DNA of 40,582 bases from positions 1 to 40,582 of the IMG/VR virus record IMGVR_UViG_3300042375_000813; one strand, 5' to 3'. Shown one piece after another: positions 32,951-40,582 of this stretch (its first letter is position 1; every line of letters starts with the position of its first letter). A program made the translations under genes and the position numbers. The notes below the pieces were generated by a model. The model was given only the letters and a program-made list of their open reading frames with translations. It searched no databases and had not been told where the DNA came from. Source of the DNA: a virus.

Positions 32951-34006
32951 ATGCCCCGCAACGTTTACTTTTCTCAGGGCGCAAAGTCTGAACAGAATCT
33001 TTACGAGGACCTCGTAATAGAGGCTCTGAAGATTTATGGGCATGAAATGTATTATATGCCCCGCAGCATGATTTCTCGGGATATGATTCTGGATGAAGAT
33101 ATTGAATCTAAATTCAGTGAGGCGTACATGATTGAAATGTACCTTGAAAATGTGGATGGCTTTGATGGAGATGGTACATTCTTTAGTAAGTTTGGTCTTG
33201 AGATTCGTGACTCTGCAACATTTGTGGTTTCGAAACGCCAATGGGAAAAGCTAGTGGGTCTCTATAATAATGAGATCGTTTCGGGACGTCCAAATGAAGG
33301 TGATCTATTGTTCTTCCCACTCACTCGTTCTTTCTTTGAGATTAAGTTTGTTGAGCATAAATCTCCATTCTACCAACTCTCAAACGTACCAGTCTACAAG
33401 ATGCGTTGCGAGCTCTTCGAATACTCTGATGAAGCGATCGATACTGGCATTGCAGAAATCGATGTTCTTCAGACTAAGTTTGCAACTGAATACTTCTTTG
33501 CAATTGATAATTCGAATGATATTCCATTTACAATCGGAGAAAAGGTAAAGCAGGTTCTATCTCCTGCAGCTGGAATATATCCTGAGGTTGCCATCTACGG
33601 AAAAGTACTTCGCTTTGATCGTCTTATTCCAACAAATCCAACCAGTGAACTTCGTGTTGCACTAGGTGAGATTACCGCAACGAGCGGTAGCTATAGCGAA
33701 TTCGGAGTAACTGAACACGAATTTGATAAACTCGTGGGACTCACGAGTGGCGCTGAATGGAGCATCACGAAAAAATACGATATCGATACTCAAAGCGAAA
33801 ATCTTACATTCAAGAACAATGCTGAAGGTGCACAAAATTACGAATTTGAAAATGATGCTGCCGGAATCATTGATTTTAGCGAAAACAATCCATTCGGCGA
33901 GGTTGGCGCATCAGTCCCAGCCGTGGTTATAACAAATTCATCTTATCGTGCAGATTCAACGGGAATTTTTGCAGACTCTACAACACTAACAGCCGATACT
34001 CAATAA
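32951..34006 (+). CDS. gp14: Neck protein gp14
   Basis: 351 residues, longer than T4 gp14 (about 256). The conserved part (1-165) is PRNVYFSQGAKSEQNLYEDL, then EALKIYGHEMYYMPRSMISR, ESKFSEAYMIEMYLENVDGF, and RPNEGDLLFFPLTRSFFEIK through FVEHKSPFYQLSNVPVYKMR. The C-terminal ~130 residues have an extra acidic, beta-rich stretch (EGAQNYEFENDAAGIIDFSE). Partner of gp13 in the neck and head-tail joining. It lies 3 bases after gp13 and, unusually, only 1 base before a collagen-like fibre gene instead of before gp15. The C-terminal extension could be an attachment site for that fibre (inference). Confidence 0.9.
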   Translation: MPRNVYFSQGAKSEQNLYEDLVIEALKIYGHEMYYMPRSMISRDMILDEDIESKFSEAYMIEMYLENVDGFDGDGTFFSKFGLEIRDSATFVVSKRQWEKLVGLYNNEIVSGRPNEGDLLFFPLTRSFFEIKFVEHKSPFYQLSNVPVYKMRCELFEYSDEAIDTGIAEIDVLQTKFATEYFFAIDNSNDIPFTIGEKVKQVLSPAAGIYPEVAIYGKVLRFDRLIPTNPTSELRVALGEITATSGSYSEFGVTEHEFDKLVGLTSGAEWSITKKYDIDTQSENLTFKNNAEGAQNYEFENDAAGIIDFSENNPFGEVGASVPAVVITNSSYRADSTGIFADSTTLTADTQ

Positions 34007-34007
34007 C

Positions 34008-36068
34008 ATGGCAAAGCAAACTATTTTAACAGGAACAGTCGCCAACGATAAAACAGGTGACACAATTCGTGCAGCCTTCATAAAGGCCAATGCCAATTTT
34101 ACAGAATTGTATAACCTAGGCGCAGCGCAGGGCGTACAAGGTATACAAGGCATTCAGGGCGTACAAGGTATCACAGGCTCGCAGGGTATTACCGGAGCTC
34201 AGGGTCTGCAAGGCGCTACTGGTTCCGGTTCACAAGGCATTCAAGGTACTGCAGGATTCGTGGGATCTAACGGATCGCAAGGAACTGAAGGATCGCAAGG
34301 CATCCAAGGTACAGAAGGTGCGCAAGGCATCCAAGGTACAGAAGGTTCAGGTACTCAAGGTATCCAAGGTATTGAAGGATCACAAGGAACTCAAGGCACA
34401 GAAGGTTCAGGTACTCAAGGTATCCAAGGTATTGAGGGATCGCAAGGTACTCAGGGCACAGAAGGTTCACAAGGTACTCAGGGCACAGAAGGATCACAAG
34501 GTACTCAGGGTACAGAAGGTATCCAAGGTATTGAGGGATCGCAAGGAACACAAGGTACAGAAGGATCACAAGGAACTCAGGGTACAGAAGGTGCGCAAGG
34601 TATCGAAGGTTCACAAGGAACTCAGGGTACAGAAGGATCACAAGGAACTCAGGGTACAGAAGGTGCGCAAGGTATCCAAGGTATCGAAGGATCACAAGGA
34701 ACACAGGGTATTGAAGGTTCTCAAGGAACTGAGGGTTCGCAAGGTATCCAAGGTATTGAAGGATCACAAGGTATTACTGGTGCACAAGGAACACGCGCAA
34801 CGGAAGATAGATTAATTAATGGCAGTTATGAAGTTATACTTAATGCTACGGGCGAACTCACATTTCCCGAAGGTGCCAATATAACTGATACGGCTACTAC
34901 AATTGTAATTACACCACCCGGAGCAGCTGCTGGACAAAGTTTAGTAATTCGTCCCACATCATCGACATGGTCTGTCACCTCAAGTGGTTATATTGAGTAT
35001 GGCAGTCCAATTACAATCTCAGTCAATCAGCTTTCACAAGGAAGTTATTTTGGAACAGTTAATTATGAAATTAGTGGTACTGGAGTAACCCAACAATCAT
35101 TGGGTCGGGCTCTCACTGGTAATGTGGTTTTCGACGGAACCACAGGACCTATTGCTGAAACGGTCACCTGGACCATACCTGCTAATAGCAGCATCACTGA
35201 ATTTACTTTTACATTAACGACAGTTGATGGTACTCGTTCGACAGATTATCAAACTGAAAATGATCCGGCATTATATTATAATTTTGAATTTAATGCAATG
35301 CCTGAAGGTACCTTTGTTACCGTAACAAACAATAATATCAGTAATTCGGAACACAGTCACGTACATTTAATCTCGGGCAATTCTGTAACAACCGACATCT
35401 ATCTGGGTGATGACGATCAGTTTGTTAAGATTGAAAAGAACGGCGGCGATGTTGTTATCGGCACCAATACAAATACTAAAAATTGGAGATTTAGAACAAG
35501 CGGTAAGGCATCGCTTCCATCTGTAAGTTGGAATTATCTACCGACGACCTTTACAGCTGTTCCCGTGACCTACGGAGAAACAACTTTGACATTCACCGTT
35601 CTTCCAGACAACACGATTGTTGATATGAGTGTTGCCGCGGGGGCGGGAGGATATGGTCCCGATGATTATGATCTAACAATACCCGGAACAACTTTTCCAG
35701 GCGGAGCCACTCCTGCTAACGATATTGTTTTTAATGTTCAAACATTTGAGAGTGCAGGACCCGTTTATTCAACAGATGTAACTAGCACAGTTACTTATGT
35801 TTCCGGCACGCCGCCTCTAAGATATGACAATATTGCCGCGACCGGTGATTTAGGACTAGGCGCGGGTAGTCAACATTGGGTATTTAAAACCAACGGAGCC
35901 TCAGTATATCCAACAGATGGTATTCCGACAACAAGCAAGGGTGTTGCAGGTGATGCGATTGGAAGTGTGGTATTTGGATCAGGATATATCTACTATTGCT
36001 TCGACACTTATTCGGATGGCACCAATGATATTTGGAAACGTATTGCGTGGTCCAATGATACTTGGTAA
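34008..36068 (+). CDS. Collagen-like fibre inserted between gp14 and gp15 (686 aa)
   Basis: N-terminal cap (1-40) ILTGTVANDKTGDTIRAAFI then KANANFTELYNLG, a common phage-fibre start of the 'NDKTGDT.R.AF.K.N.NF.ELY' type and unlike the other caps here. The stalk (about 41-264) is collagen-like but with many Glu in the Y position ([13 protein letters not shown]), a GFVGSN signature, and two GS register breaks (34344-34349, 34404-34409). The C-terminal ~420 residues are a beta-rich head (FPEGANITDTATTIVITPPG, then GNVVFDGTTGPIAETVTWTI and VVIGTNTNTKNWRFRTSGKA), ending YYCFDTYSDGTNDIWKRIAW. No module A or B and no S74 chaperone. It starts 1 base after gp14 and has no promoter of its own, so it is made with the neck genes; probably a collar or neck fibre. 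Confidence 0.8.
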   Translation: MAKQTILTGTVANDKTGDTIRAAFIKANANFTELYNLGAAQGVQGIQGIQGVQGITGSQGITGAQGLQGATGSGSQGIQGTAGFVGSNGSQGTEGSQGIQGTEGAQGIQGTEGSGTQGIQGIEGSQGTQGTEGSGTQGIQGIEGSQGTQGTEGSQGTQGTEGSQGTQGTEGIQGIEGSQGTQGTEGSQGTQGTEGAQGIEGSQGTQGTEGSQGTQGTEGAQGIQGIEGSQGTQGIEGSQGTEGSQGIQGIEGSQGITGAQGTRATEDRLINGSYEVILNATGELTFPEGANITDTATTIVITPPGAAAGQSLVIRPTSSTWSVTSSGYIEYGSPITISVNQLSQGSYFGTVNYEISGTGVTQQSLGRALTGNVVFDGTTGPIAETVTWTIPANSSITEFTFTLTTVDGTRSTDYQTENDPALYYNFEFNAMPEGTFVTVTNNNISNSEHSHVHLISGNSVTTDIYLGDDDQFVKIEKNGGDVVIGTNTNTKNWRFRTSGKASLPSVSWNYLPTTFTAVPVTYGETTLTFTVLPDNTIVDMSVAAGAGGYGPDDYDLTIPGTTFPGGATPANDIVFNVQTFESAGPVYSTDVTSTVTYVSGTPPLRYDNIAATGDLGLGAGSQHWVFKTNGASVYPTDGIPTTSKGVAGDAIGSVVFGSGYIYYCFDTYSDGTNDIWKRIAWSNDTW
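34350..34469 (+). repeat. 60-bp tandem repeat containing GS interruption
   Basis: 34350-34409 and 34410-34469 encode the same 20 residues ([20 protein letters not shown]) with a few synonymous differences. Each unit runs into the next through the Gly-Ser interruption that breaks the triplet register. Confidence 0.8.
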
Positions 36069-36075
36069 TTAATCT

Positions 36076-36843
36076 ATGACAAGCGGACACTTTTATCACG
36101 CTCATATCCGTAGGATCGTAACGGTCTTCGGAACGATATTTAACAATATCAATATCATCCGCAAGGATCAAACGGGTAAAGTTATCCATTCGATCCGGGT
36201 TCCACTTGCGTATGGACCCAAGGCAAAGTTCCTTCAGCGTCTCGATGAGCAGAAAGATCTTCAGGGCAATAAAATTGCAATGAAGTTACCCCGCATGTCA
36301 TTTGAAATTACCACTATGGTATATGATGCAACTACTAAGTTGAATCGTAATAATGTCGTAACCTCAATGGATGCTGGCGATACATTGACCAAACATATTG
36401 TACGCACTTTTGCTCCGTATAGAATGAACTTCCAACTTTCTATTATGGCAAAGAATCAGGATGACGCACTTCAGGTGATGGAACAGATTCTTCCTTATTT
36501 TCAACCTGAATATACCGTTACGGTAAAAGAACTAGATTCGTCCAATGTGACGACGGATGTTCCATTTGTTCTCACCAATGTGACGATGGAAGATACGTAT
36601 GAAGGTGACTTTACGACACGCAGAGCAATCATCTATACCCTGGATTTCGAAGCCCGTATTCGTTTCTATGGACCTATCTCTCGTAGATCTATTATTAAGT
36701 ACACTGACGTAGATTTTATCACGAATGATTTTGAAAAAACCGACGTTAATATCCATACAACATTGGGATCCATCGAAGATACTCCTGAGGACTATACGGT
36801 TATACAAACGAAAACGGATTTTGGGTTTAATAACCCTGGGTAA
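36076..36843 (+). CDS. gp15: Tail completion / sheath-stabilising protein gp15
   Basis: 255 residues, close to T4 gp15 (272). Sequence signs are GHFYHAHIRRIVTVFGTIFN, NIIRKDQTGKVIHSIRVPLA, YGPKAKFLQRLDEQKDL and KLPRMSFEITTMVYDATTKL. Later come TFAPYRMNFQLSIMAKNQDD and ALQVMEQILPYFQPEYTVTV, all characteristic of the gp15 family. In T4, gp15 forms a hexameric ring at the top of the tail, ends sheath polymerisation and joins the tail to the gp13-gp14 neck. Here the gene is 7 bases downstream of the inserted fibre and 15 bases before gp16. No promoter of its own is seen, so it depends on readthrough from the gp13 promoter. Confidence 0.92.
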   Translation: MTSGHFYHAHIRRIVTVFGTIFNNINIIRKDQTGKVIHSIRVPLAYGPKAKFLQRLDEQKDLQGNKIAMKLPRMSFEITTMVYDATTKLNRNNVVTSMDAGDTLTKHIVRTFAPYRMNFQLSIMAKNQDDALQVMEQILPYFQPEYTVTVKELDSSNVTTDVPFVLTNVTMEDTYEGDFTTRRAIIYTLDFEARIRFYGPISRRSIIKYTDVDFITNDFEKTDVNIHTTLGSIEDTPEDYTVIQTKTDFGFNNPG

Positions 36844-36858
36844 AGACCTCATTTTATT

Positions 36859-37290
36859 ATGAATAAAAGCGAAGAATTACTCAAAAAGCTGGAACAAAAT
36901 CTTCCGCCCCCTTTGCCTTTACCACCAGTCGCTATAGAAGCAAAGGCGGAAAGGGAAATTGATGATGACTACGAGTTCTCCCGCAAGACCTATAAGGATC
37001 TTGTGGATAAGTCAAATAATGCCATTGAAGGTATGATGGAACTTGCACTACAATCCGAGCATCCACGTGCATTTGAAGTTCTGAGTATTATGCTCAAGAA
37101 TACTTCAGATATGACGGATAAATTGATGGCGCTTCAGAAACAAAAGAAAGAGATTAAGAAGAAAGAAAAGAATGAGGCTCCTGCTGCAACTGGAGTTACC
37201 AATAACAATTTATTTCTGGGATCAGTCACTGATCTTCAGAAGCACTTAATCTCTCAGACACTGGAAAAAAATGTCACAGATGCATCTTAA
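36859..37290 (+). CDS. gp16: Small terminase subunit gp16
   Basis: 143 residues (T4 gp16: about 164). The N-terminus has a proline run (LPPPLPLPPVA). The central region (about 38-95) is helical with YEFSRKTYKDLVDKSNNAIE, GMMELALQSEHPRAFEVLSI and MLKNTSDMTDKLMALQKQKK, the conserved coiled-coil core that builds the terminase ring. A basic KKEIKKKEKN stretch follows, and the C-terminus has FLGSVTDLQKHL. gp16 recognises DNA and stimulates the gp17 motor at the start of packaging. It overlaps gp17 by 20 bases, so translation is probably coupled. Identity follows from the family pattern and the gp15-gp16-gp17 order. Confidence 0.88.
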   Translation: MNKSEELLKKLEQNLPPPLPLPPVAIEAKAEREIDDDYEFSRKTYKDLVDKSNNAIEGMMELALQSEHPRAFEVLSIMLKNTSDMTDKLMALQKQKKEIKKKEKNEAPAATGVTNNNLFLGSVTDLQKHLISQTLEKNVTDAS

Positions 37291-38881
37291 AAATGCTGAG
37301 ATGGGTTACCTAGGTAACCCGCAGGTCAAGCGTGATGGTGTTCAACAACAGTTCACAAAAACCGAAGTAAGCGAATACCTCAAATGCATGAAGGACCCGG
37401 TTTACTTTGCAAAGACCTATGTCAAAGTAATTTCTCTGGATCGAGGTTTGGTTCCATTCACGCCTTATTCTTATCAGGAAAAAATGTTTAGTCATTTCAA
37501 TGATAATAGATTTTCTATTGTTCTTGCGTGTCGTCAGTCGGGTAAGTCCATTTCATCCGTCATTTACATTCTTTGGTACGCCTTATTCCAGCCCGACAAA
37601 ACCATTGCAGTCCTTGCAAATAAAGGCTCAACGGCGCGTGAAATGTTGGCACGTATTACACTTGCCCTCGAAAACCTACCATTCTTTCTACAACCTGGTT
37701 GCCGGGCATTGAATAAAGGGTCGATTGAATTGAGTAACAACTCTCGCATTATTGCTGCGGCGACCTCAGGTTCTTCGATCCGCGGTCTCTCCATTAACCT
37801 TCTGTTTCTGGATGAATTTGCCTTCGTTGAAAATGCAGCAACCTTCTACACCTCAACGTACCCGGTAATTACCTCGGGTACCACGTCAAAGGTCATTATT
37901 ACTTCTACGGCAAACGGTGTGGGTAATACGTTCCACCGTCTCTGGGAAAGTGCAGTGCAGGGAGTCAGTGAATACAAACCGTTTCGTGTGGACTGGTTCG
38001 ACGTTCCTGGTCGCGATGAGAAGTGGAAGAATCAGACCATTGCCAATACATCTCCGTTACAGTTTGAACAGGAATACGGCAACTCATTCCATGGTACGGG
38101 ATCAACGTTGATTAACGCTGAGAATTTACTTGCAATGAAAGCGGAGAATCCAGTCTATTCCCAGAATAAAGTAAATGTATATGAGAAACCAGTGAGCGAT
38201 CATAACTACATTATGACGGTGGATGTGGCAAAGGGGAGAGGTCAGGATTATTCTACTTTTACGGTATTTGATATATCGCAACAGCCATTTCGTACCGTTG
38301 CTACTTTTCGCGACAATTTAATGTCTCCACTGCTGTTTCCAGATGTTATTTGGAAATATGCAAAGACCTATAATAATGCCTATCTGATTATTGAATCAAA
38401 CGATCAGGGATCCGTGGTGTGTAATGGTCTCTATTATGATCTAGAATACGAGAATATGTATGTGGAATCTAGCGTAAAGACGGGTGCAATTGGAATCACA
38501 ACAACCAAGAAAACAAAACGGATTGGATGTTCTAATTTAAAAGATCTTATTGAACAAAAGAAACTGACAATCATTGATCCAGATATGATTTCAGAATTAA
38601 GTACATTTGAAGCTGATGGATCTTCCTATGAAGCATCCGACGGCAATCATGATGATATGGTTATGACGTTAGTACTTTTCTCCTGGTTTGTTGCAACGGA
38701 TATGTTTGTTCAAATGTCAAACATTGATCTTAAACAGATGTTGTATTCAGATAGAATTAAAGTCATCGAGGACGAACTTGTTCCTGTGGGTATTTTTAGT
38801 TCAATCGAAGATTCAAAGCCCCAGTATACCGTGGAAGGCGGAGAGCTCTGGACGTCATCAGTTACAACCGGAATGTTCTAA
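37271..38881 (+). CDS. gp17: Large terminase subunit gp17 (packaging ATPase-nuclease)
   Basis: 536 residues (T4 gp17: 610). ATPase domain: Walker A CRQSGKS (87-93), Walker B LLFLDE with catalytic Glu (177-182), and coupling motif TSTANG (211-216). Nuclease domain of the RNase H fold: MTVDVAKGRGQDYS with Asp318, YLIIESNDQG with Glu375, and DGNHDDMVMTL with Asp461-Asp462. It packages DNA into the prohead and cuts concatemers to headfuls at the portal. All expected catalytic residues are visible, so it should be active. The first ATG overlaps gp16 by 20 bases; ATGs at 37280 and 37301 are alternatives, and the first follows an A-rich GGAAAAAA. T4 gp17 has a longer N-terminus. gp18 follows after a late promoter. 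Confidence 0.97.
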   Translation: MSQMHLKNAEMGYLGNPQVKRDGVQQQFTKTEVSEYLKCMKDPVYFAKTYVKVISLDRGLVPFTPYSYQEKMFSHFNDNRFSIVLACRQSGKSISSVIYILWYALFQPDKTIAVLANKGSTAREMLARITLALENLPFFLQPGCRALNKGSIELSNNSRIIAAATSGSSIRGLSINLLFLDEFAFVENAATFYTSTYPVITSGTTSKVIITSTANGVGNTFHRLWESAVQGVSEYKPFRVDWFDVPGRDEKWKNQTIANTSPLQFEQEYGNSFHGTGSTLINAENLLAMKAENPVYSQNKVNVYEKPVSDHNYIMTVDVAKGRGQDYSTFTVFDISQQPFRTVATFRDNLMSPLLFPDVIWKYAKTYNNAYLIIESNDQGSVVCNGLYYDLEYENMYVESSVKTGAIGITTTKKTKRIGCSNLKDLIEQKKLTIIDPDMISELSTFEADGSSYEASDGNHDDMVMTLVLFSWFVATDMFVQMSNIDLKQMLYSDRIKVIEDELVPVGIFSSIEDSKPQYTVEGGELWTSSVTTGMF

Positions 38882-38892
38882 AAGCAGCTATT

Positions 38893-38900
38893 TATAAATA
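38893..38900 (+). promoter_or_regulatory. T4-type late promoter (TATAAATA) before gp18
   Basis: An exact octamer followed by G, 52 bases before the ATG at 38953 and 11 bases after the gp17 stop. A separate strong start for the abundant sheath protein is expected. Confidence 0.85.
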
Positions 38901-38952
38901 GATGTACTGAAAATCCGTATTATGTTTCCTTAACATCCAACACTCGCAAACT

Positions 38953-40582
38953 ATGAGTATTCTCGTTTCCCCCGGAGTTCAAGTCCAAGAACTTGACTTC
39001 ACCAACGTCGTACCAGCTGTTTCTACCTCTATTGGTGGTTATGCTGGTTCTTTCCGCTGGGGTCCAGTCGAAGAGATCCGTACTGTCAGTTCTGAAAAAG
39101 AATTGGCTCTTACATTCGGAACTCCAGATGCATCCACAGCTCGTTCATTCCTCACCGCAGCTTCATATCTGAAGTATTCAAGCAATCTTAAAGTTTCCCG
39201 TGCTCTCAATGCCTCTAGCAAAAATGCTACGTCGGCAGGAACCGGTCTTCTCATTAAGAATGCCACATCATACGAAAATGATATTGATCTAGGTGGTAGC
39301 GGTGCTAGTGTTTGGGCAGCTCGTTGCCCAGGTGCACTTGGAAATTCTATTGCTGTCGAAATCTGCACCGCAGGCGACGCATTCGATGGTACTTCGGGCC
39401 AGGCCGCATGGGCTTACTCAGGTTTATTTAATTCTGCTCCAGGAACTTCGGCTTCTGCAGCAAGTGTTGGAGCTACTCTCGACGAAGTTCACGTTGTCGT
39501 TATCGACAGCCTGGGCCATTTCTCGGGAACAGCAGGAACAGTTCTGGAACGCTTCGCATTCCTCTCCCTCGCATCAGACGCAGTTGCAGTTGATGGTACT
39601 TCACAATATTATCAAACAGCAATTAATGCTCGTTCTAACTACATTTGGTGGTTGAATCATCCATCCGAGTTGAATGCCACAACTGGCACACTTGGTGCTG
39701 GTGACGCAATCGAAACCGATGCAGTATACACCACATCCGATACCGCTCTTGAGTATACTCTGGCCAATGGCGTTGATGTAGCAGTGACTGCTGGTAATAC
39801 TGTAACCGCTCTTGCAGTATTCAATGATGCTGAAACAGTTGACGTAAATCTGGTATTCACCGCTGGTGATGCTACTGGATCACATACCGTTGCTGATGCA
39901 GTTATCGCTCTTGCAGAACTGCGTAGAGACATCGTTGGATTCATTTCTGCTCCGGTTGAAACATCTCTCGGTGCATCTCCAGCTGATGCGGTAATCACAT
40001 ACTTCAATCAAGTTGCAGGAAGCTCTTACATCGTTAAGGATTCTACTGCAGTTAAGATGTATGACAAATATAGCGACGCTTATAGCTGGATCACTGCTGC
40101 TGGCCACATTGCTGGTCTTTGCGCACGTACCGATACAGTTGCTGATGCTTGGTTCTCTCCAGCCGGTGCTACCCGCGGTCTTCTCCTCGGCGTAACAAAG
40201 CTTGGTTATAACCCAATTGCTGCTGATCGCGATGCTCTCTATAAACTGGGTATCAATCCAATCGTAAGCTTCCCAGGAACTGGTCCAATGCTCTACGGAG
40301 ATAAGACCGCTCAGGTAAAGCCTTCCGCATTCGACCGTATTAACGTACGTCGTCTCTTCCTTGTTCTTGAGAAAGCTATCGGCCTTGCTGGTAAAGCTCA
40401 ACTCTTCGAACTCAATGATGAATTCACGCGCGCCTCATTCCGTGGTGCAGTTGAACCTTATCTCCGTGATGTAAAGGGCCGTCGTGGTATTACCGATTTC
40501 AGGGTAGTCTGCGATAGCTCTAACAATACCGGTGACATTATTGATCGCAATGAATTCCGTGCTGACATCTACGTCAAGCCAG
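38953..40582 (+). CDS. gp18: Tail sheath protein gp18 (3' end outside window)
   Basis: The ATG at 38953 opens a frame that stays open to the window end, 543 codons. The N-terminus MSILVSPGVQVQELDFTNVV, then STSIGGYAGSFRWGPVEEI, is the standard start of T4-type sheath proteins. The middle has NYIWWLNHPSELNATTG. The conserved C-terminal core is DAWFSPAGATRGLLLGVTKL, YNPIAADRDALYKLGINPIV, FPGTGPMLYGDKTAQVKPSA, FDRINVRRLFLVLEKAIGLA and finally IIDRNEFRADIYVKPA. gp18 forms the contractile sheath around the tail tube. T4 gp18 is about 659 residues; because the last visible motif lies close to the usual C-terminus, only a few dozen residues should be missing. The surface domain is thus probably shorter than in T4. 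The gene has its own late promoter and a 52-base leader. Confidence 0.95.
   Translation, partial: MSILVSPGVQVQELDFTNVVPAVSTSIGGYAGSFRWGPVEEIRTVSSEKELALTFGTPDASTARSFLTAASYLKYSSNLKVSRALNASSKNATSAGTGLLIKNATSYENDIDLGGSGASVWAARCPGALGNSIAVEICTAGDAFDGTSGQAAWAYSGLFNSAPGTSASAASVGATLDEVHVVVIDSLGHFSGTAGTVLERFAFLSLASDAVAVDGTSQYYQTAINARSNYIWWLNHPSELNATTGTLGAGDAIETDAVYTTSDTALEYTLANGVDVAVTAGNTVTALAVFNDAETVDVNLVFTAGDATGSHTVADAVIALAELRRDIVGFISAPVETSLGASPADAVITYFNQVAGSSYIVKDSTAVKMYDKYSDAYSWITAAGHIAGLCARTDTVADAWFSPAGATRGLLLGVTKLGYNPIAADRDALYKLGINPIVSFPGTGPMLYGDKTAQVKPSAFDRINVRRLFLVLEKAIGLAGKAQLFELNDEFTRASFRGAVEPYLRDVKGRRGITDFRVVCDSSNNTGDIIDRNEFRADIYVKP

Noticed and set aside
37271-37301. Alternative starts for gp17 at 37280 or 37301.
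   Set aside because: Both are possible, but the first ATG follows an A-rich GGAAAAAA stretch, and the T4 protein has a longer N-terminus, so the earliest start is kept.
38922-38933. Four-codon upstream open frame (ATG TTT CCT TAA) in the gp18 leader.
   Set aside because: Too short to support as a coding or regulatory feature; it has no ribosome-binding sequence and could occur by chance.
1-40582. Insertion sequences, integrase, attachment sites, CRISPR arrays or tRNA genes.
   Set aside because: No transposase or integrase motifs seen; all gaps between genes are under 150 bases and contain only promoters or hairpins; no tRNA-like cloverleaf noticed by eye. A tRNA scan was not possible.

Overview
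The window is a late structural segment of a T4-like myovirus genome, with every gene on the + strand. Six genes at the right end are recognisable by sequence and by their T4 order: gp13, gp14, gp15, gp16, gp17 and the start of gp18. T4-type late promoters (TATAAATA or close variants) precede many genes. Gene style and the small accessory virion proteins resemble marine T4-like phages of the cyanophage type, but the host cannot be fixed from this window. Base composition is moderately AT-rich, TAA stops dominate, and almost no start codon has a Shine-Dalgarno sequence.

Layout. 1-7280: the 3' end of a large tail or baseplate-associated protein, then small virion proteins and two non-collagen fibre proteins, with one collagen-like fibre (1942-3666) ending in an S74-type intramolecular chaperone. 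7335-11058: a translationally coupled three-gene glycan cassette (five-bladed propeller glycosidase/phosphorylase-like protein, methyltransferase plus helical repeats, and a GT25-GT2 double glycosyltransferase). 11125-32148: about 21 kb of adhesin genes, with five collagen-like fibres, a glycine-rich protein, a 1037-residue MBG/Ig-like repeat protein with a glycine-rich tail, and small accessory proteins. 32198-40582: gp13 and gp14, an inserted collagen-like fibre, then gp15, gp16, gp17 and gp18 (partial).

The main feature is a family of eight collagen-like fibre genes built from shared parts. The stalks are long Gly-X-Gln arrays almost without proline, the longest an unbroken run of 85 triplets. 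A 65-codon globular module (A) occurs nine times at exactly 195 bp, and a 50-codon module (B) four times at exactly 150 bp. Four fibres share a related N-terminal cap. Each stalk ends in a different tip: S74 chaperone, pectate-lyase-like beta-helix, Ig-like domains, or other beta-rich heads. This reads as a modular receptor-binding repertoire lying where T4 carries only gp10-11-12-wac.

The glycosyltransferase cassette sits inside the fibre cluster. Its GT25 domain belongs to the same family as animal collagen galactosyltransferases, so glycosylation of the stalks by the phage's own enzyme is a testable inference, not a demonstrated function. Several fibre genes have a late promoter ending 5-9 bases before the ATG, implying leaderless or nearly leaderless mRNAs.
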